64,000 nucleotides of DNA from contig JAVLRN010000017.1 in NCBI GenBank assembly GCA_032821775.1, positions 434,001-498,000 on the forward strand, written 5' to 3'. The position numbers were made by a program, and so were the translations under genes. Under the pieces are notes generated by a model that was not told the origin of the DNA, made no database searches, and saw nothing but the letters and a program-made list of their open reading frames with translations. Positions 48,042-59,700 of this stretch are shown here, piece after piece (within the stretch, counting starts at the first letter, position 1; every line of letters starts with the position of its first letter). Source of the stretch: Sanguinoderma infundibulare. Taxonomy: Eukaryota; Basidiomycota; Agaricomycetes; Polyporales; Polyporaceae.

Positions 48042-51000
48042 TCACGGACGCGGAGGATAAGTTACTAACCTTGCAGAGTTGCTCGTCGTGTTATAGCGGA
48101 CGAATTTCTGGGGCACGCCAGCGGGTTTCTGAGCCGGAGTGGTGGATGTCGAGCCGGAGTGCGTGTTGTTCAAAGATGGGGCGGAAGCCCCACCAGATGG
48201 CATAGTGCTGGAGGACGCCTCGGCTGTCGCTTCATCTTGACGCGCCGGCCGAGGCTGCTGCAAGACAACATTTGCCCTTGGGCACAGTTAGCTACTGCAT
48301 AGGAGAGATGCGAGCGACGTACAAAGGGTTGGTGCGGCGCCGAGGCCTCAAAACAGGCTTATCCACAGTTGCTGACATTGATATAAGTGACTCCGCTGCA
48401 GAGAGAGCTGGAGTCACATCCGAGAGCAGAGCGTCTGCTGGCTGCGCCAAGGGGTGCGCCAACAAGAGAGAGGCTGAGCTCTCCTGTCGATTCTCTGCGC
48501 CCGGAGATAGAGCCTGTGGCTGCAGAATGTCAGGGGAACTGTGTTAGTTTGAACACTCCACTGGCGCAAGGCCCGTCAGGCAAAGCTCGCGAGCATTGAG
48601 GCTCATGTACTTGGAGTACGAGACTCCGGTCTGGAGCGTGGTCATGATATGGTCGACGCTCTCCTCAAAAGAGGCCAACGAACGACAACTAGAACTGGCG
48701 ACTCACTAGGTGCTCTGCGCTGCTCCCAGCAAGCGTCGTCATCGTCATCAGCCGCGGTGGCAGCTCCAAAGTATCTGGGCAGCTCTCGGGGGGAGCATGG
48801 GAGTCCAGAGACAGGTCTTGAGGCTGAAAAATGTCAGGAGGCGGCGCGACGAAGCTGTCAAATAACATCAGCGTGCAACTCACTGCACTGCTCCCGGCGG
48901 GTGTCGTCATCGTCGTCGGCCGTGGTGGCAGCTCCAAAGTATCTGGGCAGCTCTCGGGGGGAGCATGGGAGTCCAGAGACAGGTCTTGAGGCTAAAAAAT
49001 GTCAGGAGGCAGCACGACGAAGCCGTCAAATAACATCAGCGCACAACTCACTGCGTGCGTTTGAGGGAGTGCGCTCGTGGATGGTTCCGGTGCCGGCGTT
49101 GCTGGAGCTATCGTCGGGGGAATCACAGTGTCTGGGAGTGTCGCTTGAGGCTGTTGGAACTGGGGTGTAGGCGGAGGCAGAGAAGAGGATAACAGGGGCG
49201 GTGGCGGCTGGTTATGTACATCCTGCGCTAATTGAGCTCCAATTGGTCGGGGAAGCTGCAGCGATGCGGGGCCAGAAGGCAGATGGCCGCTCGGGTGGGA
49301 TGTCTGATTTGAAATGATCTGGAGGGTTGGGCGCGGTGTGAACAATTTATACAACTTGAGCGACTCACCGCAACCAAATTGGACATCTCGTCGACCAATG
49401 GGGCAGTCGTAGATGAGCGTGTCGAGTTGGACATGCTCCGACGGGCATGCTTTTCAACATGGTCCGCCAGCACAGTTCACGCACGTCGCTTGCCGTTGGC
49501 ATTGGGTGTTGGGTCCATGTCGTTATCTGCATGTAACTTGGCCAGCAATGGTGCCACATTGTCACCTTGCACCCAATTTGAGTAGTAAGACGTGGCGAGG
49601 GCTTTCACTTTCCAGAAAGCGACACCCTGTGCAAGCCACGGAAATTGCTTACACATCGCCTTGCGATGATACATGATTGCCAGCTCCCCCGCGCTACCCC
49701 AGCGAAGCGGTGCGATACCCTCTCTGAGCAGGCTCCCAAACATGACCCTCTGAGCTGCCAAGACGGCCGTATGCTCTGTAGTTGAAATTAGTTCCCCGTC
49801 CTCGTGCTCCATATACGTCCAAATCTTCGTCGTGCTGATGCGCTTTTCGATCGCGCGGGATTTGTGAGCGGCCGCCCACTCATCCGCATCCCACCATCTA
49901 ATGCCTTCAGCCCGAGGGGGAGGCGTGAGGTACGTGTCAGAGACAGACGGTATGACTGTCGGACTGGCTGGAGCAGTTGGGGCTGGACGTGACAACGTCG
50001 CAGTGAGCATATGGTTCAGAAACTGTATCTGCTGCCTGAGATAATATGTTAGTATATGAGTGCATTGAACACCCGTGCGGAAGACTGATAGACGTTTATG
50101 AGAGGACACCATCGTCCTGGAATCAACTTCCTGCTGCATGCCCCGCCTCTGCCATGAACATTTGAACACACCCCAGCATTTGCAAAGGCTCCACGGCTCC
50201 CACATTAGCTTCGAATCTGGGAGAATGGGTCCACTGACGTGTAACGTTACACGGAAAATGGGTGATGGCCTCCCGACACTTGCAGTTGGCCTATGTTGGA
50301 CATGCCAGGATCGAAAGACCACCACCAAAGCAGCCACGCACCCACGAGCACACGGAAAAGCCTCCCATACAGAAGAGACGATCTCTGGAATTCGGCAGTG
50401 GAAACAGCACAGGGGAGCACTCCCACTCCCTGCCAGAGAGCATCAAGCATCGAAGTGACCCGTCGAACGTCTTGAGTTAGACGTGCGCATGTGGCAGGGG
50501 TTTGTGGCCGCTGCACGCTCGGGCAGCAGACCATATCAGAGGCCGACAGCGCGTGGCGGCCATCATCGCTGTTCGAAAGGTGTGAAGGGAAAGCGAAAGG
50601 TGAGACGCGCTGTGGGGAGAGATGCCAAGGCCGCAGCGGGTGATATGGGACGCGATTAAGAGGGAGAGGGACTTACAGAAGACGGTCTCATTCCTGGCTG
50701 CCGCAATTCACCTCACTCTCCAATGCGGCGATACGCAATGCGTCCTGCTGGTTTTGGATACGATACTTGTTTGCTTGGGCTCGAATTGCTTGAATTTCTT
50801 GGCATGCTTGGATGTATGTAGCGTTCTTGAGATGTATAAGAGTGTCGTGAGAAGCGTGTTGGATGTGGCGGTTGAGAGAAGCTGATGACTGTGAGTGACG
50901 GCGATAAGCTTCTACGGCAATGACGACTGCTTCCGGGATTTTAACTTACTGAAATCTCAGGAGCAGTCGTCATTGCCAGGTCCAAAGGGTGTGAGTGAAG

Positions 51001-51060
51001 TGCCGGAGAGTTGCGGGTCATGCTGGATGTGCCGGACGAGGCAGGGGGCTGAGTTGACAT
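48042..51060 (-). CDS. Element accessory gene 1, Pro-rich with conserved core
   Basis: Multi-exon minus-strand gene, with a proposed start MSTQPPASSGTSSMT at 51060. The next exon encodes a helical, probably coiled-coil segment (ATYIQACQEIQAIRAQANKY, QQDALRIAALESEV). The core exon near 49900-49480 reads IRWWDADEWAAAH, TKIWTYMEHEDGE, LLREGIAPLRWGSAGELAIMY and ATSYYSNWVQ, and ends NGKRRA. Pro/Ser-rich exons follow, including two tandem copies of a 36-codon exon. Core proteins of this kind (a WWDADEW-like start, an APLRWG block, then a YSxW end) recur beside Tnp2-type transposases in Agaricomycetes as far as I recall. A DNA- or transposase-binding role is only a guess. Exon edges are approximate, and some blocks may be separate genes. 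Confidence 0.4.
48720..49056. repeat. Tandem duplication of a 168-base exon-plus-intron unit
   Basis: agctccaaagtatctgggc at 48762 recurs at 48930, and the flanking bases match through the whole 168-base unit. On the minus strand each unit holds an acceptor (tttttcag or ttttttag), a 36-codon exon (PQDLSLDSHAPPESCPDTL and onward) and a gtgagttg donor. The exon length is a multiple of three, so the duplication keeps the frame. Confidence 0.75.
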
Positions 51061-51657
51061 TTTGTAATGGAACGGGGTGCTGAGAATTCCACCATCATCC
51101 TAATACCATTGAGAGAAGATGCTCTCCAAGGTACGGGAGATATAAGAAACATACCAGAGGTGAACGGAACATTCCCCTGCCCAGCTCGGGCGACTCACTC
51201 TCCTCATTGAAAGGTTCGGGCATTGACCTTGTACTCACATTTTGAAATGACAAATTGTCCACCAGGTTTGGATCGAAATCGAGAGAAGCAGTGGGTTCAC
51301 TTGAGGGTCGAGAGAGCATCGAAACCGAATGCCAGGAGCCGAGAGAAGCCATAGATTCAGAAACCAGAAAGCTGCAGAGCACACCCGCAGTTAAGTTAAA
51401 AGAGAGAGCACATAAAGAGAATGTCGTTGGAATCGATTAAACAGAGAGGAGAGTAGAGGAGGAGAACGAGCATATCAAGGTGGGTGTATGCGTCCAAGGA
51501 GGGCAATGTCGATCGCGCCAATCCGCCACAACCCTAACCTTATCCTGATCGGCAGACTACCTTCCCTTGCTGCCGCGACACACCTTGCTGCCTCCTCCCA
51601 ACCACACAGTCTTCCTAGCTTTCCCAACTCTACTCTGGCGCACTCGGAAATGAATCT

Positions 51658-53169
51658 ATGGACCAGGAGTCTATGTCACCGATGCAAAGGGACCCGGAGG
51701 GTCAGCTCGAACTGTTTTCGCAGTATGTATCCACTTTTCTCTGCCCGGCGAATGGTTTGCTAACTCTATCATAGATTCATTGCTCGTGATGGTTCGAACA
51801 TCTTACTCTGGGCAAGCGATGCTGGCCCTATCTCGGAAAGCGATAGGAACGACGACAACACTGTTTGCCTCGCGGTTGCAGACAAGTCCCTTCGCCTCGC
51901 TCAGTGTGCGGCACAAGTGGCCTGGGGCCTGCGCGAACACATACACGCCTACGACGACCACAACACAGACTTTGACGGCATCCAACGGGATCTTCAACAT
52001 GCGTTCTCTCAAGTTCAAGACGCTATTAGGGTGGGAACTGCTAACAATGTGTAGGTGCATTCAAACTTCAATCTCGTCCGGCTGCACGCCCAACATGATG
52101 ACCTTGTCCAATCTGCCTGGCTTGCATCCATCCTTGAGTTCGACACCGACACCCCATGTAGCTCCTCTGTCAGGCCCCATCGTACTCCCGTGCAATGCGA
52201 CCCAGGCATCAACCAGCTCGTTCCTGTCGATGAACGTATGATCGTCGGCGTGGAGTGCATTGAAGTCGCCTGCGATGATGCTGCTGCTGCATCCGGGCTC
52301 GCGCAGGAGGCCAGCCAGGATGCGCATCTGAAGCGCAGACGCTGTTGAGCATCATCTTGAAACTGCCCTCGCCCTTGCCCTCACTCTTGCTCTCGCCCTC
52401 CTCCCCCGCGAGCAGCGGAGAGCTGAAACGCTTGCTGGTGAGCAACGTCATCATCGCAAATGGTATGCCCTTGAAAGGCGCATCGTCCTCAGCGTCAGTC
52501 ATTAGGAAGCTCGAGCGCACTCCGGGATGGCTGAGGACAGATTCCCAGGTGCTGGACGGAAACTTGGGTCCTTTGAGGACGTGGTCGAGGATGAGCTCGG
52601 CGCGTTCGCCGCGCCTATGCATAGAGGCCTGGATGTTCCAAGATGTGAGTGTCCCTCGCTGAAGCTCTTCTATTTGCAGCGACGTTACTCTGGTGGACGA
52701 CCCACCTGATGATGGTTCTCCGTGGATCTCTCCCGCTCAAATCGTCCCCGACGGCTCCCGGCACCCTGATCACATCTGCGAGGCATTTCTTGGGTCGTCT
52801 TTGGATGCTGTGTACGATGCTATGGCCGAGCGGCTTGTCGACTCTCTTGCGGAGCGGGTGGTCGATGGCCTGACTGAGCGGCTTGCGGATACCCTGGAGA
52901 AGCATCTTGTAGCGAAACTGTCAGTGCGTCTGGGTGACCAACTGGCCGAAACGATCATTCTCGCACTGGGCGACAAGCTTCGAGAGGCGCTCCAGGTGCA
53001 AACACCGCGCTCTGGCATGGCGGGATCGTCTCGCGCGGCAGTTCAATCGACTGCGGGCGGTCCGCTCGACGACCCGATGACCATGTCGTCTGGCTTCACG
53101 AAGCGCGACAGGACCCAATATCTCCACACACCTGGAGAGCTCAAACGTCGTCGTACCGGCACGAACTAA
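51658..53169 (+). CDS. Element accessory gene 2, amphipathic-repeat protein
   Basis: Exon 1 (MDQESMSPMQRDPEGQLELF), exon 2 (about 51778-52050: FIARDGSNILLWASDAG, LRLAQCAAQVAWGLREHI, HAFSQVQDAIRVGTANNV) and exon 3 (52680-53169) join in frame through gtatgt/catag and gtaggt/tgcag sites. Exon 3 has DPPDDGSPWISPAQIVPDG, then a striking heptad-like array of LVDSLAERVVDGLTERLAD, TLEKHLVAKLSVRLGDQLAE and ALGDKLREAL, and a basic end (LKRRRTGTN). The array should form amphipathic helices or a coiled coil. Intron 2 is 629 bases, far longer than others here, because it contains an antisense fragment of another gene. I do not recognise the protein. It is likely native to the element. Confidence 0.5.
52061..52655 (-). 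pseudogene. Endonuclease/exonuclease/phosphatase (EEP) gene fragment, antisense inside an intron
   Basis: On the minus strand SWNIQASMHRRGERAELILD (the EEP-opening SWNI motif) leads to FKGIPFAMMTLLTSKRFSS and, after a gap, MRILAGLLREPGCSSSIIAG, DFNALHADD (the EEP GDFNA motif), GATWGVG and PGRLDKVIMLG. The order fits the TDP2/AP-endonuclease-like EEP fold, but the middle (QE metal-site region) and the final catalytic SDH block are missing. The piece fills intron 2 of accessory gene 2 almost completely and in the opposite direction, which suggests capture of host DNA by the element. Confidence 0.7.
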
Positions 53170-53954
53170 GGTGCGAGTCCCTGCTGTTTTCATCGCTACC
53201 ACGGCCTTACATGGAGTAAATGGAGGGGGAGAGGGAGAAGACGGAATGCCGGCTGTGTGAGAGAGTACGGAACGAAGCCAGTCAGCCCAGCACGTAGTCG
53301 AGACGGAGAGGGACGAGGCAGAGACAGGCAGCTGTGCGCATACTAAAGCACAGAGAAATATGTTACAAGATAAGAGCAATGCAGTCCAATAATTATGCCG
53401 TCACCGCCGTAGACCCCCGCGCCTTGCCTCCCTCCCTCTAGAGTTGCAACTATGACGATGAGTGCATTGCCCACACTGTCGAAGGGCCTCATAACAACTC
53501 CAGTGTGGACTGTGGTGTGTGTCGCAGCTGAGTCGAGTCTCCGATAGAAAAGTCGAGTGCAGCGGCGCACACAGGCAAGTCGGTGGTGGCGGTGCAGTTG
53601 GGCGGGGGGCAGAGAGGGGCAGGGGAGCATAAGTTGGATTGTTATTGAATGCGGAGGACAGATGGTGGCGATATAGCTGGCTGGCACGATGGTGGGGTGT
53701 AAACGAATCCATGGGAATAGTTTTGGAAGGCCTACGGTATGTGACATGAGCGGAACGGGACGAAACGTATGAGGTACGGTGATGGGCACTACGTACGAGA
53801 GACCCTCGCTGACGCCGCTAACACAGGTATGCACTCGAACGTAACCCGTATGGGGCATCCAGAATTCTAGTACAATCCAGAACCTAGTTCATCGAGTGTC
53901 CAACGGGAACCAAAGAGGAGGACTCCTGACGGTGTCGCATGCACGGCATCCACA
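53170..53954. other. Spacer inside the element, nothing recognised
   Basis: Lies between the convergent ends of accessory gene 2 and the DOT1-like gene. No frame with a motif was seen. Confidence 0.5.
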
Positions 53955-55316
53955 TCACCTGCGTGAACGGGTCACCCTCACCCGCGAGTTCTCGAACTGC
54001 TCCTTCCGCCGGCGATAGTCCTCGCGGTTCATATGCGGCAGGAAGTACTCCCCGCCCCCGCCGCCCCCAGACACGCTGCCGGGCCGGAACAAATGCGCCG
54101 TGACGGTGAAGAGCTCGCCGATGGCGTCGAGCTGGCAAAACAACGCCATCAGCACCTCGGGGCGATGCGCTGCGCTCACGGGCTGCGGACCTGCCAGAGC
54201 CCATCAGACACTTGAGCGAGACGACGCGCCCTCCTTCAGGTCCAGGAACTTCTGCCGAAGCGCCTCGTTCACTGTTTCCGGATCCGTTTGTCATCAGCCA
54301 TACAGCAGATCGACCGCACGAACGCTGGGAAGACGGGCACTTACGCGGCTCAAGAAACACCTTGTTGTTGACGAGGATGACGTCGGCAGTCTTGACCAGC
54401 TTGTCCGCCGTCTTGCTCTTGAGCATGTCGCCCTCCTCGAGCTCGACCTCGTCCATACGCACGCCCCACATTCGGCACCTTGCCCGGAACTGCTCGAGCT
54501 GGTTCCGCGCGATCTTCGCTGGCTCTGGCATGATCTCGATCCCACAGCTCCTGCAGCCTGTCTCCAAGCTCGCCTGGAGGACGACGTTGCCCATGCCCGA
54601 ACCGAGGTCAAGGAAGAGCGACTCCTCGGTGAGGCCCGTCATCTGGATTAGGTCTGAGACGAAGGTTGATCTGAGCTCGCCATAGACTTCGGACGAGAAC
54701 GCCTCGTAGTGCCTGAGGTTGTCGATGTGCGGCCCAACTGCACGTTGGTATGTCTCCTCCACGATGCGGTGCACGACCTCTTTGGGAATACATGTCCACG
54801 ACCTGACCGTGGAACGCAGCCGGTTGGACCGGGGCCGTTTGAATAGGTCCGGGTGAAGGGGAGGGTATTTGAGGAGGGACAGGAGCGCGTCGATGGCGCT
54901 CATGACCTTGACCAACAATGGCCCGTCTTCAGTCTTGATGGCACGTCGCAAGAGACGAAGGTAGTCCACGCTCGGTGGGGAGTCGGGCGACTCCTTCCTC
55001 GCATAGCAAGACAAGGCACGGATGGAGGAAAGGGAGGAAGCGGGTGATATGGATAAGGCCGAAATTGACGAGAACGAGCCCTCGGGAACCTGGTACAAGC
55101 CTGGGTAAACGTCATTGGGCTGGGGCTGATAGAAGACCGATCGTGATCAGCAGTCTGTCCTCACCGCAGCACGTCGACAACGCGCGAACTCACCTGGAGA
55201 GTGCTGTCAAAAGTGGAAGGTGTTTGATACGATGGCACGAAGAGTTGGTCGTTACAAGGTGTGTACTCGAATGTCGTCAGTGGTGCGGACTCCGTGGGCA
55301 GCGGGATATTGGGCAT
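53955..55316 (-). CDS. dot1: DOT1-like histone H3 lysine-79 methyltransferase, inside the element
   Basis: Exon 1 (55316-55194) starts MPNIPLPTESAPLTTFEY. Exon 2 (55125-54345) carries the helical pre-domain (LLRRAIKTEDGPLLVKVMSA), VEETYQRAVGPH, YEAFSSEVYGELRSTFVSDL, the SAM site FLDLGSGMGNVVLQAS, GIEIMPEPAKIARNQLEQF, LEEGDML and NNKVF (the DOT1 catalytic-loop motif). Exon 3 from 54271 reads LNEALRQKFLDLKEGA, then a probable one-base shift before VVSLK. The last part ends with ELFTVTAHLF, GGGGEYFLPHMNREDYRR and FENSR, stop at 53955. DOT1 methylates nucleosomal H3K79 in transcribed chromatin. All SAM-binding residues are present. The shift near 54225 may inactivate the C-terminus or be a sequencing error. 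Location inside the transposon suggests capture of a host gene. Confidence 0.8.
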
Positions 55317-55884
55317 GGGTGCTGGAGACCGCCCGCTAATTCTCGGGATGCGCGTTGGCGAGGTGGGTCACGAAGGCATCCAGACCGAGGGCAACGAAAT
55401 GGCCTGGAATGCTGTCGCTGGCAGTGGTGTTGGCGCGGAGGCGGCGCCACGTCTGTGACTGTGGCCATGGGTCGGAACGTAGTTGTGCGAGATGCTGCGC
55501 GAGGTGGGGGACGTCGAGACGGGGAGGAGGAACGAGAAGCTCTCCGCACCCGTGTCGTCGCCGCCATTGCGTGAAAGTTGCGAGATGGGTAGAAAGAAGA
55601 AGGGGGAAACACATGGCATGCGCATGGGAGGGTGCGAAGACTGTCCGCGTGCAGTACATGATGCAATCGGTGCGGGGGCCACTGGGCAGCCAAGTGGAAC
55701 CCCACTACCTCCTGCAAGCACGTACACAAACACACTTCCGGCTGAAGCAACTCCAAGCACATTGAGGTCCCCAAGAAGGAGGTAGGTGTAGCTGGCAAAA
55801 GAGATATACGACGTGGAATGCTTACATATGACTCGGACATGATTGCCGCTGGGTAGTCCGGCAACTGGTATCAAGTACCGTCCA

Positions 55885-56459
55885 TTGCAGCTCACGATCT
55901 AAACGACTCCTACGGGTCCACGGACAAGTCCAATAGCTACAGGTCGAGCAACAACAGCTATGGTTCCAGCAACCGCCGCGACAACGATAACGAGAGTGAC
56001 AACACTTACAGCTCCAACAACGGCGATGACAGCTACGGCTGGTCGAACAAGTCGGACACCCACGGTTCGAGCAACTGTGACCAGTCATACGGCTCGAGCA
56101 GCCGTGACGATTCCTACGACTCCTTGAACGGCTCGGACAGCTACGGCTCCTCCAACCGTAACACCTCGTCCGACTCGTACGGTTCGAACTCGAACTCGTC
56201 CGACTGGCTCCAGAAGGGCGTCGAGTTCGCCTCCCAGAAGGCCGGTTACAACCTGGTGCATCTGGACCACGCCCTTCCCTGTCCTGAGCTAACCGTCCAG
56301 CTTGTCCTCCAGGACGAGTCCACTGATAGTGGTGATGGGAGAGTCGGAGTGGGAGTGAGAAACATGCCTCCCTCATCCTCCTCCCCGCACACTCACAGAC
56401 GATTCAGGCCCGACACGACAGAACGACTGACTCGGGATCAGGAAACACCTCCGCCATAA
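55885..56459 (+). CDS. Tyr/Gly/Ser/Asn-rich hydrophilic protein, partial
   Basis: After an acceptor near 55879 the frame reads LNDSYGSTDKSNSYRSSNN and continues with about a dozen SYGSSN-type units, then SSDWLQKGVEFASQKAGYN and a Pro/Ser tail, with the stop at 56457. The repeat plus DWLxKGxxxAxxKAGxN is typical of small hydrophilic basidiomycete proteins of unknown function. The ending after KAGYN differs from what I expect and no clear first exon is seen, so this may be a captured, incomplete copy. Confidence 0.5.
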
Positions 56460-56787
56460 ACGGACGATGTTTATGACTACGTCCTCGCCATGCTTCGGAC
56501 GGAAGACATATGTGAGGTGTGCAGTGCGAGAGCGCATGGCCGCATACAGGTACAGGTACGAGTGCAGCTCGTGGAAGTTGGGGGAGTCGAGCGAGGTATA
56601 GATGAATGCTGTCTTTGGCGGGAGGTTGAGCAGTCCGACGGTGTTTGGAGGACGTGGTCGAATGGGAGCAGCCTTGGCAGCGACGGAACAGAAGACGACG
56701 TGCTAACGAGATTGGTTAAGTTATACACTCACAACGCAACATGCCTAGGAACACGTACACATTCTCGACTGCTTGCGCGGGGTCCTG

Positions 56788-59700
56788 TCAATTTCTACTC
56801 TCATTGTCCATGTTGTCCAGTGTCCTGCCTGCCAGTCGCATAACACCGAGTCCCATGCGCTCTGCTAAAAAGTACTTGTCTCCAACAATCAACTGTGGTG
56901 TCAATGCCGTCCGGGGCTCATGCGTGTCGGGAATCATTGCAACGATGGATTTGATGTGTTTTGCGGGGATGACCTTGAGCGCGGCTGGTCCCTCGTATTT
57001 TGCAAGATAGACAGCACCATAGGACTCCTCGAGCAGAGACGCATCTGAAGCAGAGTACACAGAGACGAGTGCAACAGGTACTCGTTTGTCATGAATGTCG
57101 AGGTAGCAGAAGTACTGCACCTCGCCAATGGCGTCCTTGTCGCCATCCCGAAACTATAATAATAACTGAGATGTGGTGTCCGCAGCTAAACAGATTTCGT
57201 ACCTTGACATTCCGGGACATGCGAAGCTTCTTGAGAGGCTTGAGAGTTTCCTTCCATGCCGTCCGTGCGATCTGTGTGTTCGGAAGCCGGAGACGTGCCC
57301 ACTTCTGAATTTTGCCATCAAATGTTACGTTCGGGTCCAGGGTGCTGGCATCAACCAGATATGTTGCGAATGCGTTGGCCTCATCTTGAGGAAGCCGGTA
57401 TGCGGTTCGTGCGTGTGCATGCAGGAAGATGTAGTCATTGCCAAGAGATTCAGCTCCTCTCGGAAGAGCATAGTCAGATAGGCCGCCGAAGAGAGCGGGG
57501 AGCATGACTTTGAGTGCGTTCACTTGACAGCGTATGACAGCACGTTCGGAAAGGTTAGCGTATGGATTTGATGGCTGTCGTATCTTCTGACCGAGGTCTC
57601 CGATCGCGCGTTCGATGGGCCACTGAGTGACAGTAATGAGTGATCCGACGTGAGGAATCTCCTCTGCGATGTGGGCAGAGACATGGATGCATGGCCGAAC
57701 AAAGTGCAAGCGCTCCGGTTTTCGTTGGTAATAGAGCTCCTCAAAGTCAAGCGCAGCGTCGTTCAGATAAGTATGGATGACAGGGATGTCATTGTGGGGT
57801 ATGGAACGTTCGTGAGCCAAAGTAATGCCAGTGACTGTCTTGCAGTAATGTCGCCAGTAGGGCTTTGGTAGTCGCCGACGCAGATATGCAGGTCCGAGCT
57901 TATACCAGTACGTCAAGAACTCCCAGGCTTTGTAACCACTAGAGAGTCTCTCAGCGATGTTACAAGGGGGATGGTCGAACGATCCGGGGAGAAACGGGTT
58001 GGTGAGCTCAATCTCCTTCCCATGTGCCTTCCACACACCCACATCCCTGAGCACAGCAAAGTCCCAAGTCTGCTTGTCGTCCGCTGAACCGTCGATGGTG
58101 CCACGCCAGAGATCAATGAACAAAGCAGGCAAGTTCAATGCAGCAAAGTGCATCAGGTCAAGGGGAAACATGCCAGTGATGTCGAATGTGCGTGACAGAC
58201 CACTGAAGACAGATGGCTTCACGATGCCGTACTTCTTGCAGTTATCTTCATAGTCTCTGTTCATCGTTGATGTGCAGACGATTTTGAGTGCTTGCTGGTA
58301 CTCTAGTAATGATGGTCGAGGTTGGCAATGGGAAGGGACATCAGGATGGGCGCAGTTGGGCACATCGCGCTCATAATTGCCGCCAGGTTTCAACAGCACA
58401 GGATAGTACATCGACGTCCTCGGCTTTCACCGTCCAAGGAGAGGACACCAAAGGCAGCATGCACGAGAGCCGTGGTGCCCGACGAGACCATTCATGTACG
58501 CCATTGCGGGGGTGTCTGCGGTGACCCAAGCAAGGAAAGGGTAGTCGACGTAGAGCTTGTTGTCCACTGCATCCCAGAATGTCAGACCTTCCTTCATGAG
58601 CGCAGACAGATGATACAGTCCAGGGTAGAGGAACGACTCCAGATTCTTCGGTTTTTCTGGACCGCGGATGATGGCACCCGGGAGGACGTGCGTCTTCTTG
58701 TAGCGTCGTGTGGGGTCGAGTGTGTGCAGAACCCAGACGTAGATCCAACAGTCTGACTGCTTCTTCTCATACAGCTGGCACCCATCGATGGAGAGCTGAA
58801 GAACAGAGTCATGGGGTCCAATGGTGCCGGCCTCGACCTTGTCCTGGTACTCCTCCGAATGGCACAGATCTTCGAACGCACGAATGACGCCACCAGTCTC
58901 ATCCATCTCTCGCAAGACCTCGCATACTGCCGCATGCAACCAGCGAGCTGCCTGGGAGCCTTCGGGTGAGCGGCGGATAGCCTGAAGCTGTGGCCCCAAG
59001 GCGAACGTCTGGAACGTCTGCTGTGGTACTGCCTTGGTGCCGAGCGGATGGTTTCGTGGTTGCTTGCAGTACGGGCACTCGGTGAGATCTGCAAAGGGAC
59101 CCGTATATGCGATGCACGACTTGATGCACTGCGCGTGCTTGATGGGGACGATTCCGCTGAGCTCCTGTACCTTTTGGCGCACTGCGTAGTATGACAGGAG
59201 CTTGGCCTCGGGATATCTGCGAAAAAAGGCCTGGCACATGCGATTGTACGTGTCTTCAGATGCGTTGAGAGTGGCGAAGAAGACCTCGATCGAGAGGAGA
59301 ATGTCAGGGTCATCGATCTCGAGAGGGTGCTGTGGTGGGTTGCGGAGGCGGTGGAGCTCGTCTTCCGAGAGACCCGAGTTGTCGAGCGTGGCATTCTTGA
59401 GCCAGCGCACAAACTCCTGGGCAATCTTCAAGTCTGCGAGTTTTGGTTGCACGGTAATGTCGATGATAGTGTCAGATGTGAAGGGGGTGTATTCGTTGTC
59501 CTCGGACGAAGGTGGAGGCGGCTCAGGGCCACGTGCAGGCTCCTCGCGCATCTCTTGATCGTAGTTGCTGCCCGGATCTGGTGCATGTTCATCCTCGTCC
59601 TCCTCATCTTCATCAGCATCCTCCACGGTGGTGCGGAACCGTCTCGAAGAAGTTCCGGACTCAGGCCGTGCATGAGTGGGCTCGTCGACAGCCATCTGTG

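Noticed and set aside
54100..54651. 183- and 157-codon plus-strand frames
   Set aside because: Shadows of the DOT1-like gene, with no motif of their own.
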